Below, one piece after another: positions 52,546 through 61,534 of a stretch of 64,000 nucleotides of DNA. Below the pieces are notes generated by a model, which made no database searches, was not told the DNA's origin, and saw only the letters and a list, made by a program, of their open reading frames with translations. This stretch comes from Providencia sp. R33 (lineage in GTDB: Bacteria > Pseudomonadota > Gammaproteobacteria > Enterobacterales > Enterobacteriaceae), in the NCBI RefSeq assembly GCF_019343475.1, contig NZ_CP072453.1:3906001-3970000 (forward strand), read 5' to 3'. How positions within the stretch are numbered: position 1 is the stretch's first letter; every line of letters starts with the position of its first letter. The translations under genes were made by a program, and so were the position numbers.

Positions 52546-53517
52546 ATGAATACTTCAGTGAAAATATCTGCAATTAATGTTTATCATCCCTCAGAAGTTA
52601 GAGGTAATGATTATTTCATTGTGAGGCATCCAGAAATAGAAAATATAGCGAAGATGTTAGAGTCATTCGGCTGTGATAAACGTTATATTGCGGATCCGGC
52701 AAGTGAAAATGTCTTAACGATGTCAATTAATGCAGCTAAGCCTATTATTCAAGATGATAATATTGACATTATTCTTTTTGCATCCACAACGGTTGAATAT
52801 ATTTCACCCATCCATGCTATTCGCCTGCATGGAGAATTAAATATTAAGCATAGTTGTGTATGTATAGATATGAACAGTAATTGTTTAGGTATGATAACGA
52901 TATTTGAGCAAGCCGCAATGATGTTAAAATCTAAAGTGTCTTATCGTAAGGCATTAATTGTTGCTTCTGATTTTTTTTCTCATTTTACTAATCCAAATGA
53001 ATTAGTGCCTAATGCCTTAATGGGGGATGCCGCTGTTGCTATGGTACTGGAGAAGACGGAGGATAATTCAGGCGCTGGATTAATTGATAGCATGTATTTT
53101 ACGGATAGTCAGTTTGTGGACACTATTGTCTACCCCCGCTATGGCGTTTCGCAATCTACAAATATGAAGACAGAAAAGCTTTATTGGAATAACTTTACGG
53201 GCGCTCAAAGTTTAGATTTTGCTATCGAGGGTATTAAATATCAACTTAAAAAACACCACATTAAATTACAAGATATTCGCTGCTTTTTCTTTTCTCAATT
53301 ATCAAAAACGAATATAAAAAAGATACAACAAGGATTAAATATTTCTTGGGATAATATTGAGTATATAGGTGATGAATATGGTTACACAGGTGTAAATAGC
53401 CCATTTGTTGCCTATGCGAGTCGTTTGAAAAAAGGGTTACTTCATGATGGTGACTTGATTATTTTCTGGTCATTAGGTGCAGGTTATCAAACGGGTGTTT
53501 TACTATGGAAAGTATAA
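52546..53517 (+). CDS. Divergent 3-oxoacyl-ACP synthase III-like protein with altered triad
   Basis: A 323-residue protein with the FabH/KAS III thiolase fold. The nucleophilic Cys is kept (Cys113 in IDMNSNCLGMI, aligned with FabH C112), and ALIVASD and GDAAVAMVLE match FabH. The FabH PHQAN His aligns with Ser250 (FFSQLSKTN) and the FabH GNTSAAS Asn aligns with Tyr280 (EYGYTGVNS), with a constant +6 offset. So it probably cannot decarboxylate malonyl-ACP and may be an acyltransferase instead. The gene is AT-rich and alone, flanked by long spacers, which suggests acquisition. Its partner acyl group and acceptor are unknown. Confidence 0.8.
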   Translation: MNTSVKISAINVYHPSEVRGNDYFIVRHPEIENIAKMLESFGCDKRYIADPASENVLTMSINAAKPIIQDDNIDIILFASTTVEYISPIHAIRLHGELNIKHSCVCIDMNSNCLGMITIFEQAAMMLKSKVSYRKALIVASDFFSHFTNPNELVPNALMGDAAVAMVLEKTEDNSGAGLIDSMYFTDSQFVDTIVYPRYGVSQSTNMKTEKLYWNNFTGAQSLDFAIEGIKYQLKKHHIKLQDIRCFFFSQLSKTNIKKIQQGLNISWDNIEYIGDEYGYTGVNSPFVAYASRLKKGLLHDGDLIIFWSLGAGYQTGVLLWKV

Positions 53518-53858
53518 TTTAAACATTCGAAAACTGATTAGATAATTATATCGCTCATTTTACGATATTCTTATTGTGTTGATTAATATTAACAATAGAC
53601 TCTTAATTTATTCCGTTATTATCATCTTCTTTTGATAATAACGGAGGATTGTGTCGTTCTGTTTTATAATGGACTTGATGAGTAGGAATGAATAATTGAC
53701 TTGGTTACAATCAAACAAATGACTGTAAATAAGTTTGATAATCAGAGAATGCAATAAAATTGAAAATAAATTTTATTGGGTTTCTAAAAGAGTACGTGCG
53801 GTATTTTAGTGAATAACAAGATAAGCGCGTATGACCTCCGACGAAGAAGAGTGCCATT
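53518..53858. other. 341-bp spacer with a 13-bp inverted repeat
   Basis: No gene is seen. The notable element is a perfect 13-bp inverted repeat at 53612-53645; the remainder is AT-rich and presumably contains the poxB promoter. Confidence 0.45.
53612..53645. repeat. Perfect 13-bp inverted repeat upstream of poxB
   Basis: TCCGTTATTATCA (53612-53624) pairs with TGATAATAACGGA (53633-53645), 8-nt loop. No T run follows, so it could be a hairpin ending the KAS III-like transcript or a regulator site. Confidence 0.6.
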
Positions 53859-55583
53859 ATGAAAAAACAGAGTGTTGCATCCTATATTGCAAAAGTGCTT
53901 GATAATGCAGGTGTTAAACGTATTTGGGGCGTTACTGGGGATTCATTGAATGGCTTAACCGACAGTTTGCGCCGCCAAGGGGCGATTGAATGGTTAGGCA
54001 CTCGTCATGAGGAAGTTGCTGCATTTGCCGCGGGCTCAGAGGCTCAGCTTACAGGGCAGTTAGCTGTTTGTGCTGGCTCTTGTGGGCCAGGAAATATGCA
54101 TCTTATCAATGGATTATATGATTGCCACCGTAACCGAGTACCGGTATTAGCGATTGCGGCGCATATACCATCAAGCGAAATTGGCAGTAATTATTTCCAA
54201 GAAACACATCCAACAGAGCTATTTCGTGAATGTAGCCATTATTGTGAAATGGTGTCGAATCCAGAGCAAATCCAACAAGTGCTTGGCATTGCAATGCGCA
54301 AAGCAATCTTGAATAAAGGGGTATCCGTTGTTGTCATTCCGGGGGATATTGCATTAAAAGATGCGCCTGAGACCGCTAAAGACACATGGTATCAACCACA
54401 AGCTCCATTGATCATGCCACAGCGTTCAGAAATTGAACAATTAGCGCAAGCGCTGAATGAATCTAAAAATGTCACATTATTCTGTGGTAATGGCTGCGCA
54501 GGCGCACATGATGAAGTGATCAAACTCGCCGAAACCTTGAAAGCCCCAGTTGTTCATGCACTACGCGGGAAAGAACACATTGAATGGGATAATCCGTATA
54601 GTGTTGGGATGACAGGTTTAATCGGTTTTTCATCGGGTTACCATGCAATGATGAATGCTGACACTGTTGTGTTACTTGGAACACAATTCCCATACCGTCC
54701 TTTCTACCCGAATGATGCGAAAATTATTCAAATTGATATTAACGCAGGGAGCTTAGGGTCTCACTGCCATATCGATATGGGGCTGATTGGCGATATTAAA
54801 GCAACTTTGGATGCCTTGCAGCCACATCTACAAACTAAACAAGATAATAAACACCTTGAGGGTGCGTTGAAACATTACGAGGAAGCGCGTAAAGGGTTAG
54901 ACGACCTTGCAAAACTAGGGCATGAAGGATTAATCCATCCGCAGTACTTGGCGACTAAAATTAGTGAACTGGCAGATGACGATGCAATCTTCACTTGCGA
55001 TGTGGGCACACCAACGGTGTGGGCTGCGCGTTACTTGAAAATGAATGGTAAACGTCGTTTAATCGGTTCGTTTAATCACGGTTCGATGGCAAATGCGATG
55101 CCACAAGCCATTGGTGCTCAAGCGGTTGATAAAAAACGCCAAGTGGTTGCCATGTGTGGTGATGGTGGGTTTAGCATGTTAATGGGCGATTTTATTTCTC
55201 TCTCTCAAATGCAGCTACCGGTTAAAATTATCATTCATAACAATGGGGTACTGGGCTTTGTGGCGATGGAAATGAAGGTTGCAGGTTTCTTAACTGCTGG
55301 AACAGATTTGCATAATCCGAACTTCGCGGCGATTGCGAATGCAGCGGGTATTAAAGGTATTCGAGTCGAAAAAAGCGAAGATCTCGACGGTGCACTTAAA
55401 GAGGCTTTTGCCCATGATGGCCCTGTGGTGGTAGATGTCTTAACCGCAAAACAAGAGCTTTCAATGCCGCCAGAAATTGCTGCGCAAGAAGCAAAAGGTT
55501 TCAGCTTATATATGCTAAAAGCCATTATGAGCGGGCGCGGTGATGAAGTCGTTCAATTGGTGAAAACTAACTGGTTGCGTTAA
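53859..55583 (+). CDS. poxB: Pyruvate dehydrogenase (ubiquinone) PoxB
   Basis: A 574-residue ThDP/FAD enzyme (E. coli 572) that oxidises pyruvate to acetate and CO2 and passes electrons to ubiquinone at the membrane. The catalytic Glu lies in TRHEEVAAFAAG; ThDP-Mg motif is MCGDGGFSMLMGD with the conserved HNN; FAD-binding stretches are in the middle domain; the C-terminal amphipathic tail (GDEVVQLVKTNWLR) anchors it. In E. coli it is a stationary-phase (RpoS) gene. Confidence 0.95.
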   Translation: MKKQSVASYIAKVLDNAGVKRIWGVTGDSLNGLTDSLRRQGAIEWLGTRHEEVAAFAAGSEAQLTGQLAVCAGSCGPGNMHLINGLYDCHRNRVPVLAIAAHIPSSEIGSNYFQETHPTELFRECSHYCEMVSNPEQIQQVLGIAMRKAILNKGVSVVVIPGDIALKDAPETAKDTWYQPQAPLIMPQRSEIEQLAQALNESKNVTLFCGNGCAGAHDEVIKLAETLKAPVVHALRGKEHIEWDNPYSVGMTGLIGFSSGYHAMMNADTVVLLGTQFPYRPFYPNDAKIIQIDINAGSLGSHCHIDMGLIGDIKATLDALQPHLQTKQDNKHLEGALKHYEEARKGLDDLAKLGHEGLIHPQYLATKISELADDDAIFTCDVGTPTVWAARYLKMNGKRRLIGSFNHGSMANAMPQAIGAQAVDKKRQVVAMCGDGGFSMLMGDFISLSQMQLPVKIIIHNNGVLGFVAMEMKVAGFLTAGTDLHNPNFAAIANAAGIKGIRVEKSEDLDGALKEAFAHDGPVVVDVLTAKQELSMPPEIAAQEAKGFSLYMLKAIMSGRGDEVVQLVKTNWLR

Positions 55584-55606
55584 TACGGGCTGTTGGTTAA
55601 CCAAGG

Positions 55607-55633
55607 AGCCCAATCATTGATTGGGCTTTTTTT
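55607..55633 (+). terminator. Terminator after poxB
   Basis: AGCCCAATC (55607-55615), a 3-nt loop and GATTGGGCT (55619-55627) are followed by a T run. Confidence 0.93.
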
Positions 55634-55649
55634 CTTTATAGACAGCTAG

Positions 55650-56549
55650 TTAATAACCTGCCGCTGATTGATTACGCCATAAGTGGGCGGCAACGAGTGC
55701 TCGCCATGGTGAAAATTGCATCAGCCACTTTTCTGTTTCTTTAGCAGTCGGTTGTTCTTGGCTGGCTAATAATGTTTGCAAGTTACGCCTTACAGCCACA
55801 TCACCATGCAAAGAACCATTGAGATAATTAAAGCCCCGTAAGAGCGCATAACTGACCGTCCAAGGGCCAATTCCTTTAATTTTGAGCAGTTGCTCTGTAA
55901 GCTCATCAGCATTGTCATGGGTGACTTGTACTGATAAATCAATCTGTTGGTTTTTAATTGCTTCGCATAGCGCCCTGAGTGCAACAATTTTTCCTAATGA
56001 AAAGCCTGCTTGCCGGAGTGTGCCATCACTGACTAAATCCACTTGTTGGATATCAGGAAAACACCAAATTCCCGATGAGTGCTGTATTCCCACAGCTTGT
56101 ATAAATCGCCGGCGGATAGCGATAGCGGCATGAACACTAATTTGCTGTCCAATAATTGCCCATACTAAGGCTTCGAAAGCGTTAGAGGATTGATAAATTC
56201 TTAATCCTTTTTGTTTTTCAATCAGTTGACCAAGCGCTGGGTCTGTTAGGTAGAGCGTTTCAAATTCATTAACGGGTTGATGTAAGCCTAATAAGTGTTT
56301 CCCAAGGGTGCTGATTTCTGTTTCAGTTGGGAAAATATTGGAAGAATCAATATCCAAAGAAACGGTCGCTTGTTGGTTTTCAATCGCTAACTGAATTTTG
56401 GTTGGGTAGTTTTGCCAAATTAGGCCTTTTTGCAAACAATTATCGACAACAATCTCCGCCACATTCTGTTGGTCTCTTAAATGAAAGGCAAAAAAGTCCT
56501 CAGAGCGATAAGGTTGTGGGAGCGGTAAATTAACAGTAAATGTTTGCAT
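55650..56549 (-). CDS. alkA: DNA-3-methyladenine glycosylase II, AlkA-like
   Basis: A 299-residue HhH-GPD glycosylase. An N-terminal AlkA_N-like domain is followed by AFEALVWAIIGQQISVHAA, the helix-hairpin-helix LLKIKGIGPWTVSYALLRGF and the catalytic Asp in LHGDVAVRRNL. It removes alkylated purines for base-excision repair. No ada gene is adjacent. A single promoter region of about 150 bp separates it from the DUF2569 operon. Confidence 0.88.
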   Translation of the reverse strand: MQTFTVNLPLPQPYRSEDFFAFHLRDQQNVAEIVVDNCLQKGLIWQNYPTKIQLAIENQQATVSLDIDSSNIFPTETEISTLGKHLLGLHQPVNEFETLYLTDPALGQLIEKQKGLRIYQSSNAFEALVWAIIGQQISVHAAIAIRRRFIQAVGIQHSSGIWCFPDIQQVDLVSDGTLRQAGFSLGKIVALRALCEAIKNQQIDLSVQVTHDNADELTEQLLKIKGIGPWTVSYALLRGFNYLNGSLHGDVAVRRNLQTLLASQEQPTAKETEKWLMQFSPWRALVAAHLWRNQSAAGY

Positions 56550-56698
56550 TATGATGACCTTATAAGATTTTTCTTTAATCCCAATATATTGTGTATTAGC
56601 GTATTAAGTAACTCATATTTTAATGAACAAGTATGTTATCTTAATGAGATTGATTATTTCGTAAATAACATGGTGTTTATATTTAATAAGGAAGTGAA

Positions 56699-57208
56699 AT
56701 GAAAACTGAAGATTGCAGTTCATCTCATAACCCTTCAATCCCTTCGAAGCCTGTACCTGAATTAACAGGGATTGGTGGTTGGCTAATTTTGCCTATGTTA
56801 GGGATTGTGCTATCCATTATTATTCTTCCATTTGCAATTTACGGGCAAAATATTCAGGTTATTGAGTACTGGGATGAGCTAACCAATCCTCAATTCGATA
56901 CATTCATTCCCTTGTTTAAAGAACTTATTTATTTTGAGCTTTTAGGGAATGCGATTCTATACGCTTTATTACTTTTCTTGTGTTATGTCTTTTTTACGAA
57001 GAAAAAACTCACGATTAGAATTTACATTTTTTTCCAGCTATTTTCTTTAGTGTTGACTGTTTCAGATATTATACTGGCAGGCACATTATTAGATTTAGAA
57101 GTTGAAGCATCAGATATTCACGACATTCTTCGCGCTCTGATTGGCTGCGCAATTTGGATACCGTATTTTTTGGTTTCTAAGCGTGTAAAAAATACTTTTG
57201 TGAATTAA
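56699..57208 (+). CDS. DUF2569 membrane protein
   Basis: A 169-residue, four-helix inner-membrane protein. The DUF2569 signature TGIGGWLILPMLGIVLS is at residues about 23-40, and the end reads IWIPYFLVSKRVKNTFVN. GGAAGTG precedes ATG 56699. Its paralogue follows two genes later with the same ends. Function is unknown. Confidence 0.82.
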   Translation: MKTEDCSSSHNPSIPSKPVPELTGIGGWLILPMLGIVLSIIILPFAIYGQNIQVIEYWDELTNPQFDTFIPLFKELIYFELLGNAILYALLLFLCYVFFTKKKLTIRIYIFFQLFSLVLTVSDIILAGTLLDLEVEASDIHDILRALIGCAIWIPYFLVSKRVKNTFVN

Positions 57209-57230
57209 ATACCGTCATAGAGGTGACATA

Positions 57231-57593
57231 ATGATTTATTGCAAAAGAGTGTATGACTCAGCAACTGAAAATGATGGTTACCGTGTTTTGGCCGACAGGC
57301 TGTGGCCCAGAGGGATTAAAAAAACTGATCTACAGTGTGATGAATGGAATAAAGAAGTGGCTCCTTCTAATGAATTACGCAAATGGTTCCACCAACATAC
57401 CGACCAATTCGAGCAGTTTGTGCAGCTATACCATGAAGAACTGAATAATACGCAGGCGTGGAAAACGTTAGTTGCACAGGCGCAACAAGGCAACTTGACG
57501 CTATTGTATAGCGCAAAAAATACAGAACATAATCAAGCGATTGTACTCAAAGAATACATTGAAGAAAAAATACAGGATAAAAAGGTTCGTTAA
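57231..57593 (+). CDS. DUF488 protein (YeaO-like)
   Basis: A 120-residue soluble protein with the DUF488 core: YDSATENDGYRVLADRLWPR near the N-terminus, LRKWFHQHTDQFEQF and GNLTLLYSAKNTEHNQA. No catalytic role is proven for the family. Its stop codon touches the start of the next gene with no gap, so it is translated with it. Confidence 0.88.
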   Translation: MIYCKRVYDSATENDGYRVLADRLWPRGIKKTDLQCDEWNKEVAPSNELRKWFHQHTDQFEQFVQLYHEELNNTQAWKTLVAQAQQGNLTLLYSAKNTEHNQAIVLKEYIEEKIQDKKVR

Positions 57594-58118
57594 ATGGAGA
57601 ATTCTCAACCCACTGTTCAATTAGAGCAGGTTGCTGCGCAAGTTGTCCCACAGCCTGCGCCGAAAAAATCGCTTGAAGGGCTAGGGGGTTGGTTGATTTG
57701 GCCAGTCATTGGGCTGTTTTATATGTTGTATAAAATGGTCATGATGCTAATGCAAGACATCTCCCAAGTGAAAACAGTCTGGCCGCTTGCCACGCGGGTT
57801 GATTCCGACTTTTATGTGCCTGGGTTTTCAACGGCTTATTATCTGTTACAAACGGGTTATGGGGTGCTCATTGCATTGCTACTGTGGGCCTTCATCGCGG
57901 CAGTTAAATGGAAAAAAAGTGCGAAGTGGTTATTTATCATAACCATGTTGTTATACACCTTGATGGTGTTTGTTGCCCGCTTTGTCTTCCCTTATACATT
58001 TGGTATGGAAATTAATTACTCAAACGTTATCGCAGCGATTAATGGCAGCTTCTATTGTGTGTTATGGATACCGTATTTTTTAGTCTCTAACCGCGTCAAA
58101 AACACGTTTATTCGCTAA
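57594..58118 (+). CDS. DUF2569 membrane protein, paralogue of the gene at 56699
   Basis: A 174-residue, four-helix protein. EGLGGWLIWPVIGLFYMLY and LWIPYFLVSNRVKNTFIR are the same signatures as in the first DUF2569 protein, with a longer polar N-terminus. It starts at the base after the DUF488 stop (TAAATG). The two paralogues bracket DUF488 in a three-gene operon. Confidence 0.82.
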   Translation: MENSQPTVQLEQVAAQVVPQPAPKKSLEGLGGWLIWPVIGLFYMLYKMVMMLMQDISQVKTVWPLATRVDSDFYVPGFSTAYYLLQTGYGVLIALLLWAFIAAVKWKKSAKWLFIITMLLYTLMVFVARFVFPYTFGMEINYSNVIAAINGSFYCVLWIPYFLVSNRVKNTFIR

Positions 58119-58125
58119 AAATTAA

Positions 58126-58144
58126 CCACCTTCCTTGAAGGTGG
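58126..58144 (-). terminator. Terminator for the ABC-F gene
   Basis: CCACCTTC (58126-58133) pairs with GAAGGTGG (58137-58144). In the minus-strand transcript the stem is followed by TTAATTTTT, so it mainly serves the ABC-F gene; on the plus strand the T run is absent. Confidence 0.65.
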
Positions 58145-58153
58145 CTCTCAATT

Positions 58154-59725
58154 CTATTCACCAGAAAGATTTAATGTATGGGTAATATTGCAGCGCTCAA
58201 TAAAGGCGTCATCATGGGAAACCAGTAGCAATGTACCTTGGTAATGATTCAATAAATCCTCCAGTAACTGCTTCGATTCTAAATCCAGATGGTTATCTGG
58301 TTCGTCGAGTAACAAAATCGCAGGTGGGTTTGGGCTATGAGTCAGGGCTAATAATGTGGCTTTGAGCTGTTCGCCGCCGCTCAATTGTTGTAATGGCAAC
58401 AAGGATTTATCACCTCTAATCCGTAGCATACCCAGTTGTGTCCGCCACTGTTCAACAGTAAATGAGGGTTGGTATTGATGTAAAGCTTCACCTACTGGTA
58501 GCGTTTTATCGAGCAAGTTTAAGTGCTGATCTAAATAACAAAAATGGCCACTTAAACGAGATTCACCTGATTGGGCTTGGAGATGCCCAGAAAGCACCTT
58601 AAGTAAGGTGGATTTACCACAACCATTATCACCTTGAATATGCCAATGTTCCCCACTGTATACGGTGAATGACAGCGGTGATAAATGGCCATAGGGTAAG
58701 CAAAGATCTGAAGCGAAAACTGTCACTTTTTTCCCCTCGCTCTGGTAGTCAATCACCATTTTTTGCTGCTTAGTATGGTGTATTTTCTCTTGGTTTTCTT
58801 GTTGTTGGCCTTGCAAGTTATCCATCACTCGCTGATGACGTTCAGCAACATTAGACTGCCTTTTTTCCGCACGGTTTTTCTGCATATCGAGTAGCAATAA
58901 GGATTGAGAACCACCATAACGGATTTTTTCTCCCTGCTTTTTCCGCTGAGCGGCCTTTTGCAACGTGGCCTGTTGCTGCTTTTTCTCTTGGTTAATGCGC
59001 TTTTCTAAACGCTCAGCTTGAGCATCAATCGCGGCAATTTCGAAATTCTTCTGGGTGTCATATAACCCATAATTTCCCCCATATTCCTGCAAGCCTTTTT
59101 CGGTGAGCTCAAAAATGGTTGCCATTTCATTTAACAGTGCTCGGTTATGAGAGATAACAAGGCTACCCGCTCGGTGCTCAGTCAGTTTTTGGCTTAGCCA
59201 CTGACGGCTAGTCGCATCCAAATGGTTATCTGGTTCATCAAGCAGTAAGAAGCTATCTTGCTGTAAAAAGGCACGGCATAGGGCAAGGCGTGTGCGTTCG
59301 CCACCGCTAAGATGGGCGATAGGGGTGTCCATCGAAATGGGTAACCGAGCGGAATCCAATAAACTTTGCCATTGAGATGGTAAATGCCATTTGTCGTCTA
59401 CTTGCTCAAAATCGCGCTGTGAGCCATTACCTGATTCAATGCGAGAAAAAGCATGATACAGCTCCGTAATACCTAAAGCATCAATCAGCGTTTCACCTGC
59501 TAAGCGGGTGAGCTGATTAATATGGATAAAGGGCATATTCCAATGCACATTCCCCTGTGTAGGCGGTAGAACTTGAGCAAGCAGCTTCATAAGCACCGAT
59601 TTACCTCGCCCATTATGACCAATTAAGGCATTTTTTTGGCAAGATAACGTCCCGCTTAAAGGAGGAAACAGGGCGGTTTGGTTAAATTCGATATTCAGTT
59701 GTGAAAAGTGACACGCAATTGTCAT
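58154..59725 (-). CDS. ABC-F family ATPase
   Basis: A 523-residue protein with two ATP-binding cassettes and no membrane helices. Walker A motifs are GHNGRGKS and GDNGCGKS, signatures are LSGGERTRLALCRAF and LSGGEQLKATLLAL, and both Walker B ends read DEPDNHLD. The linker between the cassettes (about residues 230-330) is rich in Lys, Gln and Arg. ABC-F proteins act on ribosomes as translation factors or protect them from antibiotics. It does not match EttA, Uup, YbiT or YheS closely by eye. ATG 59725 follows GGAGGTG. The leader is strongly folded, see 59781-59866. Confidence 0.85.
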   Translation of the reverse strand: MTIACHFSQLNIEFNQTALFPPLSGTLSCQKNALIGHNGRGKSVLMKLLAQVLPPTQGNVHWNMPFIHINQLTRLAGETLIDALGITELYHAFSRIESGNGSQRDFEQVDDKWHLPSQWQSLLDSARLPISMDTPIAHLSGGERTRLALCRAFLQQDSFLLLDEPDNHLDATSRQWLSQKLTEHRAGSLVISHNRALLNEMATIFELTEKGLQEYGGNYGLYDTQKNFEIAAIDAQAERLEKRINQEKKQQQATLQKAAQRKKQGEKIRYGGSQSLLLLDMQKNRAEKRQSNVAERHQRVMDNLQGQQQENQEKIHHTKQQKMVIDYQSEGKKVTVFASDLCLPYGHLSPLSFTVYSGEHWHIQGDNGCGKSTLLKVLSGHLQAQSGESRLSGHFCYLDQHLNLLDKTLPVGEALHQYQPSFTVEQWRTQLGMLRIRGDKSLLPLQQLSGGEQLKATLLALTHSPNPPAILLLDEPDNHLDLESKQLLEDLLNHYQGTLLLVSHDDAFIERCNITHTLNLSGE

Positions 59726-59780
59726 AGGCACCTCCAAAAATAAAGAGTGCAGACAACGTCGTTGACTTATCAAGAAGCGT

Positions 59781-59866
59781 CGATGAATAGCGTTGCCTGC
59801 CAGGAACAGAAAAATGAATACCAAGGCGGTATTGGGAAATATTTTCTGGCAGTGCTTAATTCATCG
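59781..59866 (-). promoter_or_regulatory. Structured 5' leader of the ABC-F gene
   Basis: An outer stem CGATGAAT/ATTCATCG (59781-59788, 59859-59866) encloses a second stem CTGCCAG/CTGGCAG (59797-59803, 59846-59852) and an inner hairpin AATACC/GGTATT (59817-59822, 59828-59833). It lies between the putative promoter and the ABC-F start, as in attenuator-controlled ABC-F genes. Confidence 0.6.
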
Positions 59867-59911
59867 TAGGGAGTACCTGCTAAGTTAAATGATAGGATAA
59901 AAGACGTGCAT

Positions 59912-59941
59912 ATTATAGGCAAAGAAAATCAATTTAAGCAA
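59912..59941 (-). promoter_or_regulatory. Putative promoter of the ABC-F gene
   Basis: On the minus strand TTGCTT (-35, 59936-59941) and TATAAT (-10, 59912-59917) are 18 bp apart. Confidence 0.55.
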
Positions 59942-59954
59942 CCTATAGGCTTTA

Positions 59955-59985
59955 AATATAAAAAAGCCAGTCACTTGACTGGCTT
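59955..59985 (-). terminator. Terminator after glpD
   Basis: AAGCCAGTCA (59964-59973) pairs with TGACTGGCTT (59976-59985). On the minus strand the stem is followed by a T-rich run. Confidence 0.85.
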
Positions 59986-60010
59986 TGTACTAACAACGAG
60001 ATTTTTACGA

Positions 60011-61501
60011 TTATGCAGAGGTATGCTCTGACAACCATTGTGCAATGCGCTGTTTTTCTGAATCATTCAGCCACATGCCCAATTTAGTACGACGCCAGAT
60101 GGCATCATCTAATTCTGTTACCCACTCATTTTTCACTAAGTAACGCAGTTCGGCTTCATAGACGTTGGCACCGAATGATTCACCGAGATCGCTGAGCGAA
60201 TTCGCGCCGTCTAAAATGAGTTTGCTGTTGCTGCCGTAAGTTCTTGCATAACGCAGGGCGATGCCTTCTGGAAGCCATTGATAATGTTGGCGTAATACGC
60301 GTGCATAACCATCACGGTCACAACCTTCGATATCACCACCCGGTAATTGACCATTTTTAGTCCACGGGCTACCTGCGTTCGGGTAGTAAGTGGCGAGTTT
60401 ATTCACTGCGGCTTCAGCTAATTTACGGTAAGTAGTTAATTTACCACCGAATACAGACAGTAACGGTGCTTGCCCTTGCTCATCGTGAATATCTAATGTG
60501 TAGTCACGGGTAATCGCTTGTGGTGAGTCAGATTCATCATCACACAATGGGCGAACCCCTGAGTAATCCCATACCACATCTTCAACCGTTAACTGTTTTT
60601 TGAAGTGGTCGTTATACACTTTAAGCAAATAGCTGACTTCTTTATCATCAATCTTGACGTCTTTTGGATCGCCCTTGTATTCCACATCCGTTGTACCGAT
60701 GATTGAGAACTCATCCATCCATGGAATAACAAAGACAATGCGGTTATCTTCGTTTTGCAGGATGTAAGCTTGCGGTTCATCGTGAGCACGTGGAACAACA
60801 ATATGGCTACCTTTGATTAAGCGAATGCCATATGGCGATTTTAATTTCAAACCATCGTCAAAGAATTCTTTGACCCATGGACCCGTCGCATTAACCAGTC
60901 CTTTCGCTTTCCACGTATGAGTTTCGCCCGTACGTAAGTCTTGTGCCTCAACGACCCATAAGCCATTTTCACGATAAGCACGCGTTACTTTTGTGCGAGT
61001 ACGAACTTCACCATGCTTACGTACCACTTCTTGAGCGTTTAGAACAACTAAACGCGCATCATCAACCCAGCAGTCAGAGTATTCAAACCCTTTGGTTAAC
61101 TCAGGTTTCAAGACAGAGTTCTGGTTGAACTTTAAGCTTTTACTGCTTGGTAGGCTTACACGTTTACCTAAATGGTCATAAAGGAACAGGCCAATACGGA
61201 TCATCCAAGCTGGGCGTAAATGAGGTTGGTGCGGTAAACGGAAACGCATTGGAAACGCAATATGCGGTGCCAGTCGTAATAGGACTTCGCGCTCAGCCAG
61301 TGCTTCACTGACTAATCTGAATTCATAATGTTCGAGGTAGCGTAAGCCACCGTGGATCAGCTTTGAACTCGCTGATGAGGTTGCACTCGCTAAGTCTTGA
61401 GCTTCGAGCAGTAATACCGATAATCCACGACCTGCAGCATCAGCTGCAATACCAGCGCCGTTGATCCCGCCGCCGATGACAATCAAGTCTTTAGTTTCCA
61501 T
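60011..61501 (-). CDS. glpD: Aerobic glycerol-3-phosphate dehydrogenase GlpD
   Basis: A 496-residue FAD-dependent inner-membrane-associated dehydrogenase (E. coli 501) that oxidises glycerol-3-phosphate to dihydroxyacetone phosphate. The N-terminal FAD motif is DLIVIGGGINGAGIA, followed by SSASSKLIHGGLRYLEHYEF, GLVNATGPWVKEFF and DYSGVRPLCDDE. Upstream lie a GlpR operator and a perfect FNR site, so both glycerol and oxygen should control it. Unlike in E. coli, it is collinear with and downstream of glpEGR. Confidence 0.96.
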   Translation of the reverse strand: METKDLIVIGGGINGAGIAADAAGRGLSVLLLEAQDLASATSSASSKLIHGGLRYLEHYEFRLVSEALAEREVLLRLAPHIAFPMRFRLPHQPHLRPAWMIRIGLFLYDHLGKRVSLPSSKSLKFNQNSVLKPELTKGFEYSDCWVDDARLVVLNAQEVVRKHGEVRTRTKVTRAYRENGLWVVEAQDLRTGETHTWKAKGLVNATGPWVKEFFDDGLKLKSPYGIRLIKGSHIVVPRAHDEPQAYILQNEDNRIVFVIPWMDEFSIIGTTDVEYKGDPKDVKIDDKEVSYLLKVYNDHFKKQLTVEDVVWDYSGVRPLCDDESDSPQAITRDYTLDIHDEQGQAPLLSVFGGKLTTYRKLAEAAVNKLATYYPNAGSPWTKNGQLPGGDIEGCDRDGYARVLRQHYQWLPEGIALRYARTYGSNSKLILDGANSLSDLGESFGANVYEAELRYLVKNEWVTELDDAIWRRTKLGMWLNDSEKQRIAQWLSEHTSA

Positions 61502-61534
61502 GCATCCCCCTGAGATGTTCGAAACACTTTCAAT

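Noticed and set aside
59726..59824. Longer N-terminus for the ABC-F protein
   Set aside because: The frame stays open upstream to a TTG, but the strong GGAGGTG site selects the ATG at 59725 and the upstream region is the folded leader.
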